DNA of 64,000 nt from JAIPAN01 sp040403555 (GCA_040403555.1 JBBAKN010000002.1:310001-374000); one strand, 5' to 3'. Shown: positions 26,230-35,289, numbered from the stretch's first letter. Translations and numbers: made by a program. The notes: generated by a model from the letters alone, not told the origin.

Positions 26230-27876
26230 ATGGCTGAAGTAGTGCGCATGCCCAAAATGAGCGACACCATGACTGAAGGGGTGATTGCGAAGTGGCATAA
26301 AAAAGTGGGTGATAAAATAAACTCCGGCGATTTAGTTGCCGAAGTAGAAACCGATAAAGCAACCATGGATTTCGAGTCTTTTCAAGAAGGTACCCTACTT
26401 TATATAGGTATAGCTGAAGGTCAGGCCGCTCCAGTTGACTCGATTATTGCTATTATTGGTGCCCCAGGCGAAGATTACCAAGCATTATTGACTGATAGCC
26501 CTGCCCCTGCTGCCGAAAAAGCAGCTCCAGTTGTAGCAGAAGTTTCCCCTTTAGCTGCGGCTCCTGTAGCTAGCGCAAGCGTAACACCAGAATCATTGGG
26601 TGCCACCGTTATCCGCATGCCTTTATTAAGCGACACCATGACTGAAGGGGTAATTGCAGAATGGCACAAAAAAGTAGGAGATAAAGTAAAAAGCGACGAT
26701 GCCTTGGCCGATGTGGATACCGATAAGGCGACCATGGAAGTAACTGCCTACGCCGAAGGAACCTTACTTTATATAGGTGTTGAAAAAGGACAAGCAGCCA
26801 AAGTAAACGATATTATTGCCATTGTAGGTAAAGAGGGTACCGATGTAACACCTTTATTAACAGCAGCCCCAAGTACTCCGGTGCCTACAGCTGAACCTGC
26901 CCAAGTAGCAACACCGGCACCCATTACTACTCCGTTAGCAACAGCAAACACTCCGGTGGCAGTTCTTACAAGTAGCGACGATTCACGAGTAAAAGCATCG
27001 CCTTTGGCTCGTAAAATTGCGCAAGAAAAAGGAATTGATTTACGCCAAGTACAAGGTAGTGCCGAAGGTGGGCGTATTGTGAAGAAAGATATTGACGGTT
27101 TTGTACCGGGTGCTGCTCCAGTAGCCGCTAGCTCTAACACTGCGGCTGCGGTTGATACCGTTCCTACAGCGGTAATTCCAACCTTTGTTGGTGAAGAAAA
27201 ATATATCGAAGTACCTGTTTCGCAAATGCGTAAAGTAATTGCCAAACGTTTAGGTGAAAGCTTGTTTACCGCACCCCACTTCTACTTAACCATTAGTGTA
27301 GATATGGAAAGTGCCATGGCCGCTCGTACACAAATTAATGCCGTAGCGCCGGTAAAAGTATCTTTTAACGATATCGTGATTAAAGCCGTAGCCAATGCAT
27401 TGAAGAAACATCCAGCTGTAAATTCATCGTGGGGTGGCGATACCATTCGCTTCAACGAACATACCAATATTGGCGTTGCCATGGCGGTAGAAGACGGGTT
27501 ATTGGTTCCGGTGGTGCGTTTTGCTGACGGAAAATCGCTTTCTCATATTTCTGCGGAAGTAAAAGAATTTGGTGCAAAAGCCAAGGCTAAAAAACTTCAA
27601 CCTGCCGATTGGGAGGGTTCTACCTTTACCGTATCTAATTTAGGCATGTTTGGTATTGATGAGTTTACGTCAATTATCAACTCACCCGATGGAGCCATTT
27701 TATCGGTAGGTGCTATACAAGAAGTTCCGGTAGTGAAAAACGGAGCCGTGGTACCAGGCAATGTTATGAAATTAACCTTAGGTTGCGATCACCGTGTGGT
27801 TGATGGCACAACGGGTGCTGCGTTCTTACAAACCCTAAAAGATTTATTGGAAGAGCCGATACGGTTATTAGCCTAA
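26230..27876 (+). CDS. pdhC: pyruvate dehydrogenase E2 (dihydrolipoamide acetyltransferase), two lipoyl domains
   Basis: A 548-residue core of the pyruvate dehydrogenase complex. Two lipoyl domains (about 2-77 and 130-205) each open with a close copy of RMPxLSDTMTEGVIAxWHKK; the lipoylated Lys are in ETDKATMDF near 43 and DTDKATMEV near 167. Ala/Pro/Thr-rich linkers follow each. The E1/E3-binding domain (about 255-290) reads ASPLARKIAQEKGIDLRQVQ. The catalytic domain ends with GCDHRVVDGTTGAAFLQTL, holding the active-site His near 519. All parts look intact. Confidence 0.96.
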   Translation: MAEVVRMPKMSDTMTEGVIAKWHKKVGDKINSGDLVAEVETDKATMDFESFQEGTLLYIGIAEGQAAPVDSIIAIIGAPGEDYQALLTDSPAPAAEKAAPVVAEVSPLAAAPVASASVTPESLGATVIRMPLLSDTMTEGVIAEWHKKVGDKVKSDDALADVDTDKATMEVTAYAEGTLLYIGVEKGQAAKVNDIIAIVGKEGTDVTPLLTAAPSTPVPTAEPAQVATPAPITTPLATANTPVAVLTSSDDSRVKASPLARKIAQEKGIDLRQVQGSAEGGRIVKKDIDGFVPGAAPVAASSNTAAAVDTVPTAVIPTFVGEEKYIEVPVSQMRKVIAKRLGESLFTAPHFYLTISVDMESAMAARTQINAVAPVKVSFNDIVIKAVANALKKHPAVNSSWGGDTIRFNEHTNIGVAMAVEDGLLVPVVRFADGKSLSHISAEVKEFGAKAKAKKLQPADWEGSTFTVSNLGMFGIDEFTSIINSPDGAILSVGAIQEVPVVKNGAVVPGNVMKLTLGCDHRVVDGTTGAAFLQTLKDLLEEPIRLLA

Positions 27877-27904
27877 AACACCTATCCGTTACCTAAACCA
27901 CTCT

Positions 27905-29185
27905 TTAGTTTAAAAAGAACGTAAAAACGTAATAAAGTATAGCCGCTAATAAGGCAGATACCGGAATGGTTAGAACCCATGCCCAAATTAAATTTACGGT
28001 TACACCCCAACGTACTGCAGAAACTCGTTTACTCAATCCAACTCCAATAATAGAGCCAGTAATGGTGTGCGTGGTAGACACCGGTATTTTAAAATGTTCG
28101 GTAAAAAATAAGGTTAAGGCTCCAGCAGACTCGGCGGCAACCCCTTCAAATGGCGTTACTTTAGTAATTTTAGAGCCCATGGTTTTTACAATTTTCCAAC
28201 CGCCACTTAAAGTTCCTAAGGCAATTACGGTATAACAAGCTAAAGGAATCCACCCTGGAATATGGCCTGGGTTATCGCCATTTGGCAAGGCCACATCTAA
28301 CCAAGCCGGTAAGCTTTCTTGTGCTACGCCCGAGGTGTGAATGTAAACAGCTACGGCAGCGGCAATAATACCCATTACTTTTTGCGAATCGTTACCACCA
28401 TGGCCCAAACTAAAAGCTGCTGAAGATACCAATTGCATTTTACGCAACCATGCACTTGCTTTTATTTCGCTTAAGCTGCTAAAAATTAAGCAGAAAAAGC
28501 CTACCGAAAAAATAATTCCTGCGAATAAAAGCCATTTTAAATTGTGTGATTCTGCAACAACACTCCAAAAATGAGAATCGAAACGGGGTTTTTTAATTTC
28601 AAACACCATTCGGCTACGCACAAATAACGCAGTAGCGGCCATGATTACTAAGGTCCAAATTTTAGGTAAAATTGCTTTTTTAGAAGAATGTAGCAACCAT
28701 ACAGATAAGAAGTAGGAAACCAACATACCAATAAGTGGAGCTAATACAATGAAAGATGCAATAACTAAAACACCCGAAGGTAAACCGCCCTCTTTACCGG
28801 CTGTATACCATACTACCGAGCCTACACCGGCGTGCGCAATGGCTGCACCAGCAAACCCACCAATTAATGTATGCGATGAACTAGATGGAATACCCAACCA
28901 CCAGGTTAATAAGTTCCAGGCAATGGCTGCAACAATACCGGCTAAAATTACGGTAAGGTTAATATCCATAGTGTTTGCCGTTTTGGCAACGGTATCGGCA
29001 ACGCCGAAACCAAATACCCAGTAGGCTAAAAAATTAAAAAAGGCAGCCCATACTACTGCCTGAAATGGGGTAAGTACTTTGGTAGAAACTACTGTGGCAA
29101 TAGAATTGGCTGCATCGTGAAAACCATTGATATAATCGAATACCAAGGCAAGCCCAATAATGGTGAAAAGTAGCGTTAAGCTCAT
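27905..29185 (-). CDS. pit: PiT-family inorganic phosphate transporter
   Basis: A 426-residue inner-membrane carrier that brings in phosphate with protons or sodium. The duplicated PiT signature is visible near the start as FDYINGFHDAANSIATVVST and again as SLGHGGNDSQKVMGIIAAA. ATVVSTKVLTPFQAVVWAAF and FFTEHFKIPVSTTHTITGSI are further family marks. About ten membrane helices are predicted. It is downstream of the DUF47 gene by nine bases, the standard PiT-DUF47 pairing. The putative Pho boxes are before the DUF47 gene. Confidence 0.95.
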   Translation of the reverse strand: MSLTLLFTIIGLALVFDYINGFHDAANSIATVVSTKVLTPFQAVVWAAFFNFLAYWVFGFGVADTVAKTANTMDINLTVILAGIVAAIAWNLLTWWLGIPSSSSHTLIGGFAGAAIAHAGVGSVVWYTAGKEGGLPSGVLVIASFIVLAPLIGMLVSYFLSVWLLHSSKKAILPKIWTLVIMAATALFVRSRMVFEIKKPRFDSHFWSVVAESHNLKWLLFAGIIFSVGFFCLIFSSLSEIKASAWLRKMQLVSSAAFSLGHGGNDSQKVMGIIAAAVAVYIHTSGVAQESLPAWLDVALPNGDNPGHIPGWIPLACYTVIALGTLSGGWKIVKTMGSKITKVTPFEGVAAESAGALTLFFTEHFKIPVSTTHTITGSIIGVGLSKRVSAVRWGVTVNLIWAWVLTIPVSALLAAILYYVFTFFLN

Positions 29186-29194
29186 AGCTCTTGC

Positions 29195-29842
29195 TTAAGC
29201 GTGTTTAACTAAAATAGATTCCAATACGTTGGCTGCATCTTCGCACATATCGGTTGCAGTTTCTAGTGCCGCTAAAACTTCTTTGTATTTAATTAGCTGA
29301 ACGGCGTCTTTTTCGTAAGTAAATAAATCACCTACTGCTTTATCAAATACGTAATCGGCTTGGTTTTCAATACTGTTGATGCGTACGCAAGAATCGGCAA
29401 TGGCTCTGATATTTTTCAGGTTACGTAATTCTCTTACCGCTTTATCTAAATCGGTTACCGCTTGAAGAATTAATTCGGCTAGTTTTTGAATAGGTTCGGT
29501 AATGTGGTCCACATTATATAAATGCATTCTATTTGCTGAACCATAAATATAATCGGCCACATCGTCAATTGCACTAGCTAATTGATGAATATCTTCTCTA
29601 TCAAATGGGGTGATAAAGTTTTTACTAAGTTCTAAATAAATTTGGTGGGTTATATCGTCGCCGATATGTTCCATCGTTTCAATCTCTTTAAAAAGCTCCA
29701 AGCGATCATCAACATTTTTAGTGTTAACGGCTTTGTTTAATACCTCAGCCATATTAATCAAATTGTTACTTGCCTGCTCAAAAAGTGGGAAAAAGTTTTT
29801 GTCTTTAGGTATAAAGTACTGAAAGATGGTGTTTAATGACAT
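29195..29842 (-). CDS. DUF47 (PhoU-like) partner of the phosphate transporter
   Basis: A 215-residue, mostly helical cytoplasmic protein of the DUF47 family, distantly related to PhoU. Typical parts are FFPLFEQASNNLINMAEVLN near the start, METMEHIGDDITHQIYLELS, and PFDREDIHQLASAIDDVADY, whose acidic residues bind metal in relatives. In other bacteria such proteins modulate the neighbouring PiT carrier. The gene directly precedes pit and follows a promoter-like region with Pho-box-like repeats, which suggests phosphate control. Confidence 0.93.
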   Translation of the reverse strand: MSLNTIFQYFIPKDKNFFPLFEQASNNLINMAEVLNKAVNTKNVDDRLELFKEIETMEHIGDDITHQIYLELSKNFITPFDREDIHQLASAIDDVADYIYGSANRMHLYNVDHITEPIQKLAELILQAVTDLDKAVRELRNLKNIRAIADSCVRINSIENQADYVFDKAVGDLFTYEKDAVQLIKYKEVLAALETATDMCEDAANVLESILVKHA

Positions 29843-29862
29843 TTGAGTTGATTTTAATTAAT

Positions 29863-29897
29863 CAAAGTTATAATTACTGTGTTAAGTTAATGTTAAG
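29863..29897 (-). promoter_or_regulatory. promoter of DUF47-pit with two Pho-box-like repeats
   Basis: On the minus strand CTTAACATTAACTTAACA (29897-29880) holds two CTTAACA copies 11 bases apart. Nine bases later comes TAACTTTG (29870-29863), which fits the -7 consensus. There is no -33 match; the repeats occupy its place. This is the geometry of an activator-dependent Pho promoter, and TTAACA direct repeats are what PhoP binds in Bacillus subtilis. Confidence 0.5.
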
Positions 29898-29898
29898 T

Positions 29899-30921
29899 CT
29901 ATGCTTTCTGGAGGGTAAAGCCAAAGGTAGAACCTATGCCCTCGGTACTGCGGACGGTAATGGTTTGGTTTTGGGCCTCGAGCATGTGTTTTACAATGGC
30001 CAAGCCTAAGCCAGAACCGCCAATTTCTCTGGAACGACTTTGATCGGTTCGGTAAAAGCGTTCGAAAATACGGGCCTGATATTTTTCTTCTATTCCCAAT
30101 CCATCATCAGTAACTTCAACCAATATTTGATCGTGTAGTTCGAATAATTTTAAGGCAGTAGTACCATTGGGTTTGCCGTATTTTAAAGAGTTATCAATCA
30201 GGTTAACCAATACTTGTCTAATTTTTTCTCGATCAGCTTCTACCTTGGTTACGGTTTGGTATTTGTCTTTAAATTCAAGGTTTATATGGTGTTTTTTTGC
30301 TTGTAATTCAAGCGATTCTACCACCTCTTGCAACAAGGCACTAATATCAAAAATTTCGTAATTGATGGGCAATTCACCACTTTCAAGTTTAGAAATGGCA
30401 TCTAAATCTTTTACCAAATAACTCAAGCGGTCTACATTTTTGGCTGCTTTGTTTAGAAACTTTTCGGTTTGTTCTGGGTTAGATAACAAATCGTCTTGCA
30501 GCGCTTCAATGTAGCCTTGAATAGCAAAAAGTGGCGTTTTAAATTCATGAGAAATATTGGCCAAAAACTCTCGACGAAACCCTTCTTGTTTCTTTAAACT
30601 ATCTATCTCCGATTTTTTATTGATAGCCCACTCTTTTACTTCTTGCTCTACATCGTAAATAGGATCATCGCTCACATATTCGCCAATGGCATCTTTTAAA
30701 TCTTTGCCCAATTTGAGATTATGAATAAGCTTGTAGATGAGCTTAATTTTACTGTATACAAAACGTTCGGTGATGTAGTAGAAAACAACAAAACTCGTAC
30801 CTAGGGCAACCGCCAGGGTAGTCAACATGTATAGCCAATTGTGCTGAAAGTAGAAGTTTAACAATGCTAAAGATAGGGCAACGGCTAAGGCATTAATCAA
30901 CACTAAAACAGAAAGTTTCAT
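29899..30921 (-). CDS. PhoR-like sensor histidine kinase
   Basis: A 340-residue inner-membrane kinase. Two membrane helices at about 5-23 and 30-51 leave almost no periplasmic domain. A HAMP-like linker leads to the phosphoacceptor box FLANISHEFKTPLFAIQGYI with His near 125. The ATPase part has LVNLIDNSLKYGKPNG (N box), TDDGLGIEEKYQARIFERFY (G1, F) and SGLGLAIVKHMLEAQ (G2). The short sensor and its place before DUF47-pit suggest a PhoR-type phosphate sensor, perhaps reading the transporter. No response regulator gene is adjacent, so its partner is elsewhere. Confidence 0.9.
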   Translation of the reverse strand: MKLSVLVLINALAVALSLALLNFYFQHNWLYMLTTLAVALGTSFVVFYYITERFVYSKIKLIYKLIHNLKLGKDLKDAIGEYVSDDPIYDVEQEVKEWAINKKSEIDSLKKQEGFRREFLANISHEFKTPLFAIQGYIEALQDDLLSNPEQTEKFLNKAAKNVDRLSYLVKDLDAISKLESGELPINYEIFDISALLQEVVESLELQAKKHHINLEFKDKYQTVTKVEADREKIRQVLVNLIDNSLKYGKPNGTTALKLFELHDQILVEVTDDGLGIEEKYQARIFERFYRTDQSRSREIGGSGLGLAIVKHMLEAQNQTITVRSTEGIGSTFGFTLQKA

Positions 30922-30928
30922 AAATTTG

Positions 30929-32113
30929 TTAAGCTAATGGGGCTGCATCGGGGTTTTCTCTTCTGCTACCTTCGTATAATTCATATTCTAATAAACGGCA
31001 ATCTAATTTACCATTATAAAATTCTACTCTTCGCGAAGCTCGTAAGCCTATACGTTTGGCCAAATCGGGGTTACCGGTAAAAATGTAGCCTCGGTAGCCT
31101 TTGGCCTCTTGCTTCATAAAATCGCCTATGCGTTTGTAGGTGGCCTCTAACTTGGTATGCAGCCCCATACGCTCACCATATTCGGGATTAAACATAATCA
31201 CGCCTGGTGTAATTGGAACGGGTGTTTCGGCAAAATCGCAAACCTTAAACGTAATTAATTGATCTACGCCAGCTGTTTGTGCATTTTTTTGAGCTACATC
31301 TACTGCATCAGCCGAAATATCGGTAGCAATAATTTCAAAATCGATGGTTTTAACCGATTGATCTTTTAACAACCTGCGTTCCGTAAAAAACACCTCTTCA
31401 TCATAACCCAATACGTGCATAAAACTATAATTCATGCGGAATAAACCTGGGCGTTTGTTGGTTGCTAGTAAAGCCGCTTCTATAGCCAAGGTACCCGAAC
31501 CACACATGGGGTTTACGAAAGGGCTTTTTTGATCCCAATCTGTTGCCATAATTGTACTAGCTGCTAAAGCCTCCAACATGGGTGCTTTACCTGGCAATTT
31601 ACGATAGCCGTGTTTGGCCAAAGTTTCGCCCGATGTATCTAAAAATATGTCCGCTTTATCATCTTTCCAATACAGGTGGATAACCACTTTATCTAACTCC
31701 GGTCCGGTATTGGGGCGAATTTCTTTTTTCTCTTTAATTCGATCTACAATGGCATCTTTTACCTTTAAATTTGCAAATAAAGGGGTGGTAATGGTTTCGT
31801 TATCTACATTAGAGGTAACAGAGAAATAACCGGTGAAATCAATTAAACTCTCCCACTCCATTTCTACCAACTCTTTATATAAACGAGCGGGGTTATCGGC
31901 TATAAAGCTTTTTAATGTATAAAGTACCTGGCTGGCGCAACGCAAATTAAGATTGAGTTTAATACAATCGGTTACGGTACCGGTTAATTCTAAACCAGTA
32001 CTAAACACCCTGTCGGGAGTAAAGCCCAGGGCTTCTACTTCCGCTTGTAAATAAGGCGCTAGGCGCTTATTACAGGTGATGATGATTTTATTTTTGGTGT
32101 GGAAAACTTGCAT
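30929..32113 (-). CDS. THUMP-domain 23S rRNA guanine-N2 methyltransferase (RlmL-like)
   Basis: A 394-residue SAM-dependent RNA methyltransferase. The THUMP RNA-binding region occupies about 1-155. The catalytic domain has SPFVNPMCGSGTLAIEAALL as the SAM-binding loop, IATDISADAVDVAQKNAQTA after it, and FNPEYGERMG as the active-site box, which varies the usual NPPYGxR by Glu for the second Pro. It resembles the N-terminal half of E. coli RlmL, which methylates G2445 of 23S rRNA. The histidine kinase gene follows after seven bases on the same strand. Confidence 0.92.
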   Translation of the reverse strand: MQVFHTKNKIIITCNKRLAPYLQAEVEALGFTPDRVFSTGLELTGTVTDCIKLNLNLRCASQVLYTLKSFIADNPARLYKELVEMEWESLIDFTGYFSVTSNVDNETITTPLFANLKVKDAIVDRIKEKKEIRPNTGPELDKVVIHLYWKDDKADIFLDTSGETLAKHGYRKLPGKAPMLEALAASTIMATDWDQKSPFVNPMCGSGTLAIEAALLATNKRPGLFRMNYSFMHVLGYDEEVFFTERRLLKDQSVKTIDFEIIATDISADAVDVAQKNAQTAGVDQLITFKVCDFAETPVPITPGVIMFNPEYGERMGLHTKLEATYKRIGDFMKQEAKGYRGYIFTGNPDLAKRIGLRASRRVEFYNGKLDCRLLEYELYEGSRRENPDAAPLA

Positions 32114-32181
32114 GATATTTTGCGAAGTTAATCAATTAAAATATGGAGATTTGTTACTAGTATTTTAAAAATTTAGAATTA

Positions 32182-32550
32182 ATGGATATTAAAGGAAAAG
32201 TACACGAGGTTAGCGAAGTAATTACCGTGAGCGAAAAATTCAAAAAACGTGAAGTCGTAATTGAATATGCAGAAAATCCGAGCTACCCGGAATATGTAAA
32301 ATTAGAAGCAGTACAAGATAAAGTAAACTTACTTGATGCTGTAAAAGTAGGCGACCAAGTAGAGGTATTTTTTAACTTACGTGGCCGTCCGTGGACTGAT
32401 AAAAACGGAAAAACACAATATTTTAACACCCTTTCGGTGTGGAGACTAAACGTATTGGGAGGCGCTGCAAGTGCTGCACCAACACCAGAATTTGCTGCAC
32501 CAGCAGATTTAGCTGCAGAGCCTGGTGCAGAGGATGATTTTCCATTCTAA
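32182..32550 (+). CDS. DUF3127 protein (OB-fold-like)
   Basis: A 122-residue protein of the Bacteroidota family DUF3127. The first 95 residues are a compact beta domain (KFKKREVVIEYAENPSYPEY and VEVFFNLRGRPWTDKNGKTQ). An Ala/Pro-rich linker follows, and the acidic tail EDDFPF resembles the DDxPF tail of single-stranded DNA-binding proteins, which docks partner proteins in those. A nucleic-acid-related role is therefore plausible but unproved. It has its own strong terminator. Confidence 0.88.
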   Translation: MDIKGKVHEVSEVITVSEKFKKREVVIEYAENPSYPEYVKLEAVQDKVNLLDAVKVGDQVEVFFNLRGRPWTDKNGKTQYFNTLSVWRLNVLGGAASAAPTPEFAAPADLAAEPGAEDDFPF

Positions 32551-32567
32551 GCAAAAACTCTTTTAGC

Positions 32568-32606
32568 AAAAAAGCCGCTCCGAATTTCTTCGGAACGGCT
32601 TTTTTG
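32568..32606 (+). terminator. strong intrinsic terminator after the DUF3127 gene
   Basis: AAAAAAGCCGCTCCGAA (32568-32584) pairs with TTCGGAACGGCTTTTTT (32589-32605), with one mismatch and a four-base loop, giving a long GC-centred stem and T run. Confidence 0.88.
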
Positions 32607-32695
32607 GCATTACACAAACCAAAAAATATAATCTAACCCTTTATACTATTAATTACATTCAATAAGTCAAAAATAGGGCGCTACTTCCTAGTATT

Positions 32696-32723
32696 TTGTT
32701 AAGAGCTTGTTAAAAAGTGTTAA
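32696..32723 (+). promoter_or_regulatory. three TGTTAA direct repeats before the two-component genes
   Basis: TTGTTAA at 32696 and 32707 and GTGTTAA at 32717 give TGTTAA copies spaced 11 and 10 bases, one helical turn each, as expected for an OmpR/PhoB-type regulator. They end 27 bases before the -7 box. The same hexamer pair precedes the DUF47-pit genes. Confidence 0.4.
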
Positions 32724-32750
32724 AATAGAGTACACTCCAGCTAGCTTGGG

Positions 32751-32758
32751 TATTTTTG
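32751..32758 (+). promoter_or_regulatory. candidate -7 box of the two-component operon
   Basis: TATTTTTG fits TAnnTTTG and ends four bases before the ATG at 32763. No -33 match is seen, which would fit an activated promoter. Confidence 0.4.
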
Positions 32759-32762
32759 AACG

Positions 32763-34544
32763 ATGAAACGGAAAAACATTGTGCTCATAACCGGCCTAAT
32801 GGCTATAGCCCTATTGGGTGTATTGGCTATGCAATGGTATTTTCTAAATCAATCGTATCAATTAAAATCTCAATTATTTGATCAAAATGTAAACGAGGCG
32901 CTTAGCAATGTGGCTAAGAAACTCGAAGGGCAAGAAGCCTATAATTTTTTATTAAAAAAGGCAGTAACCACCAGAAAAGAAGCGCAAAAAAGAAAAGATC
33001 GAGCACAAGCTAATAATCAGTTGAAGCAAAATTCGGCGGCCCGAAAAGAATCTTATGCGCAATTTTTAAGCAAAGAACAGCAAAAAGCAGATAGTTTGTT
33101 TATAATACGAGATAGTATGCTTCGGGCACGTTACCCGGTAGTATTTTCTTACGATGCTACTAAACAACAAGTAGAAGAGGGGGATGAATTACAACAAGAG
33201 TGGGTACAATTTGTTGATCCATTTGGTGGTATACATCAACAAGTATTACAGCTTCGCGTTCCGAAACTTAGTTTTACTAAACAAAACCCGGTAGATTCTA
33301 TTCGGCAGTACATTGTCTTCGACCCGCAAAATGGACCTAAACTTATTACCCTAGCTAAACCAAGGCTCACAAACATAAGTAGAAGCGATGCGACTACTGC
33401 GCCTGATGAACAACTCGTACAACTCTTCTTAGATTCTGTACAAGCAAGTAAGAAAAATGTATTACAAGATTTGGCACAAGAATTTGGTTCGACTAAAATG
33501 CCGTTAAATAAGCGCATACAATCAAATATGGTAAATCAACTTCTGCGTAAAGAATTACAGAACAAAGGCATTACCGGAAGTTTTACCTACAAAATACAGC
33601 AAGCAAACGCCAAAAATAAGATAGACACCCCAACTGAAACTATCGAACATTCGCATACCGGTGAAGTGTTTAAAACACAACTCTTCCCAAAAGAAATGAT
33701 TAAAGAAAGCGGTTGGCTTTTGCTTAGTTTTCCGAACAAAAGCAATTATATTTTGGCAAACATGGCCTGGATTATGGCGCTTTCTGGAGGTTTATTACTC
33801 ATCTTATTAGGTAGTTTTGGATATACCTTGCAACTTATTTTAAAACAGAAAAAAATATCGGAAATGAAAACCGATTTTATAAACAACATGACGCATGAGT
33901 TTAAAACACCTGTAGCCACCATTATGATTGCCAGTGAAGCCTTAAAAGATGAAGAATTAAGTGGAGGCCGGGCACAGGTTGAACGCTTAGCAAACATTAT
34001 TTACGATGAGAATATTCGACTTGGTAATCACATTGAACGTGTTTTACACCTAGCCAAGGTAGATAAAGAAGATTTTAAACTAGAAAATAGACCCATAGAA
34101 TTAAATACCCTTATTGCTGCCGTAGCCGATAGCATGAGCTTACAACTCGAAAAACAAAAAGCCAAAATTCAATTAGATTTACAAGCAAAAAATGACGTGG
34201 TATTTGCCGATGAATTACATCTATCAAACGTACTATTTAATTTAATAGACAACGCTCTTAAATATTGCGATGGAGAAGCAAAAATTAAAATTAGTACACA
34301 AAACCTTGGGAAGCAAATACTATGTACTGTACAAGACAATGGCCTTGGAATGAGTAAAGACCAAATAGATAAAATTTTTGATCAATTTTACAGAATACCT
34401 ACCGGCAATGTGCACAATGTAAAAGGATTTGGCTTGGGCTTAAGTTACGTAAACACCATTATACGCTTACTAAAAGGACAAATAAAAGTAAAGAGTGAAA
34501 AACACAAAGGATCTACCTTTGAAATTAGTATCCCCCTAGCATGA
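32763..34544 (+). CDS. sensor histidine kinase (RprX-like)
   Basis: A 593-residue inner-membrane kinase. Two membrane helices (about 5-27 and 335-357) flank a large periplasmic domain of some 300 residues rich in Lys, Gln and Ser, probably partly coiled coil. The kinase core has FINNMTHEFKTPVATIMIAS with the phosphoacceptor His near 377, LFNLIDNALKYCDGEAKI (N box), DNGLGMSKDQIDKIFDQFYR, and GFGLGLSYVNTIIRLLKGQI. The layout and its pairing with the next gene match the RprX/RprY systems of Bacteroides. Its stop overlaps the regulator gene by four bases. Confidence 0.92.
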   Translation: MKRKNIVLITGLMAIALLGVLAMQWYFLNQSYQLKSQLFDQNVNEALSNVAKKLEGQEAYNFLLKKAVTTRKEAQKRKDRAQANNQLKQNSAARKESYAQFLSKEQQKADSLFIIRDSMLRARYPVVFSYDATKQQVEEGDELQQEWVQFVDPFGGIHQQVLQLRVPKLSFTKQNPVDSIRQYIVFDPQNGPKLITLAKPRLTNISRSDATTAPDEQLVQLFLDSVQASKKNVLQDLAQEFGSTKMPLNKRIQSNMVNQLLRKELQNKGITGSFTYKIQQANAKNKIDTPTETIEHSHTGEVFKTQLFPKEMIKESGWLLLSFPNKSNYILANMAWIMALSGGLLLILLGSFGYTLQLILKQKKISEMKTDFINNMTHEFKTPVATIMIASEALKDEELSGGRAQVERLANIIYDENIRLGNHIERVLHLAKVDKEDFKLENRPIELNTLIAAVADSMSLQLEKQKAKIQLDLQAKNDVVFADELHLSNVLFNLIDNALKYCDGEAKIKISTQNLGKQILCTVQDNGLGMSKDQIDKIFDQFYRIPTGNVHNVKGFGLGLSYVNTIIRLLKGQIKVKSEKHKGSTFEISIPLA

Positions 34545-35236
34545 AAAAAATACTATTAGTAGAAGACGACCCTAACCTGGGGCTACTCTTACAAGAATAT
34601 TTGCAACTAAAAGGTAAGTTCGAGGTAGTACGTTGCAGCGATGGCGACGAGGGATTAATAGCATTCACCAAAGAAGCCTTTGATTTATGCATTTTAGATG
34701 TAATGATGCCCAAAAAAGATGGATTTACCCTTGGCAAAGAAATTCGGAAAATAAATGAGCACATTCCGCTCATTTTTGCAACCGCCAAAACCATGATTGA
34801 GGATAAAACAGAAGCTTTTACCCTCGGTGGCGACGATTATATTACCAAACCATTTAGAATTGAAGAATTACTTCTGCGTATTAATGCGCTCTTAAAACGA
34901 GTTTCAGAAAATAAAAACGATGAGACAAATGTGCAGCAAAGCAGCTTCCAAATTGGCGATTTTGTATTTGATGTGGCGGCACAGCGAATTACCTATAAAG
35001 AAAATACCCAGCGATTAAGTACCAAAGAAGCAGAATTGTTAAAACTATTGTGCCAGAAACAAAACCAAGTATTAACCCGAGAAGAAGCACTTTTAGCCAT
35101 TTGGCACGACGATAATTACTTTAATGGCCGTAGCATGGATGTATTTTTGAGCAAATTGCGCAAATACTTGAAAGCCGATCCGAAAGTAGAAATTATGAAT
35201 ATACATGGTAGAGGCTATAAGTTATTTATCCATTAG
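34541..35236 (+). CDS. OmpR-family response regulator (RprY-like)
   Basis: A 231-residue DNA-binding regulator. The receiver domain (about 1-120) has ILLVEDDPNLGLLLQEYLQL, the phosphorylated Asp in LCILDVMMPKKDG near 53, and GGDDYITKPFRIEELLLRIN with the conserved Lys. The C-terminal winged helix (about 133-231) ends with DVFLSKLRKYLKADPKVEIM and NIHGRGYKLFI. It is translationally coupled to the kinase gene. Direct repeats upstream of the kinase gene and downstream near 35260 may be its binding sites. Confidence 0.94.
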   Translation: MKKILLVEDDPNLGLLLQEYLQLKGKFEVVRCSDGDEGLIAFTKEAFDLCILDVMMPKKDGFTLGKEIRKINEHIPLIFATAKTMIEDKTEAFTLGGDDYITKPFRIEELLLRINALLKRVSENKNDETNVQQSSFQIGDFVFDVAAQRITYKENTQRLSTKEAELLKLLCQKQNQVLTREEALLAIWHDDNYFNGRSMDVFLSKLRKYLKADPKVEIMNIHGRGYKLFIH

Positions 35237-35259
35237 GTCATCCACACAGTGCAATTCAG

Positions 35260-35289
35260 TTACTAAGTACCTTGTTATCTTACTAAGTA
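35260..35289 (+). promoter_or_regulatory. two TTACTAAGTA direct repeats upstream of the small lipoprotein gene
   Basis: Identical ten-base units at 35260-35269 and 35280-35289 start exactly 20 bases apart, about two helical turns. They lie between the response regulator gene and the lipoprotein gene at 35388, where an operator would be expected. Confidence 0.35.

Noticed and set aside
26230..26830. Direct DNA repeat in pdhC
   Set aside because: It is the expected duplication of the lipoyl domain, not a mobile or regulatory repeat.
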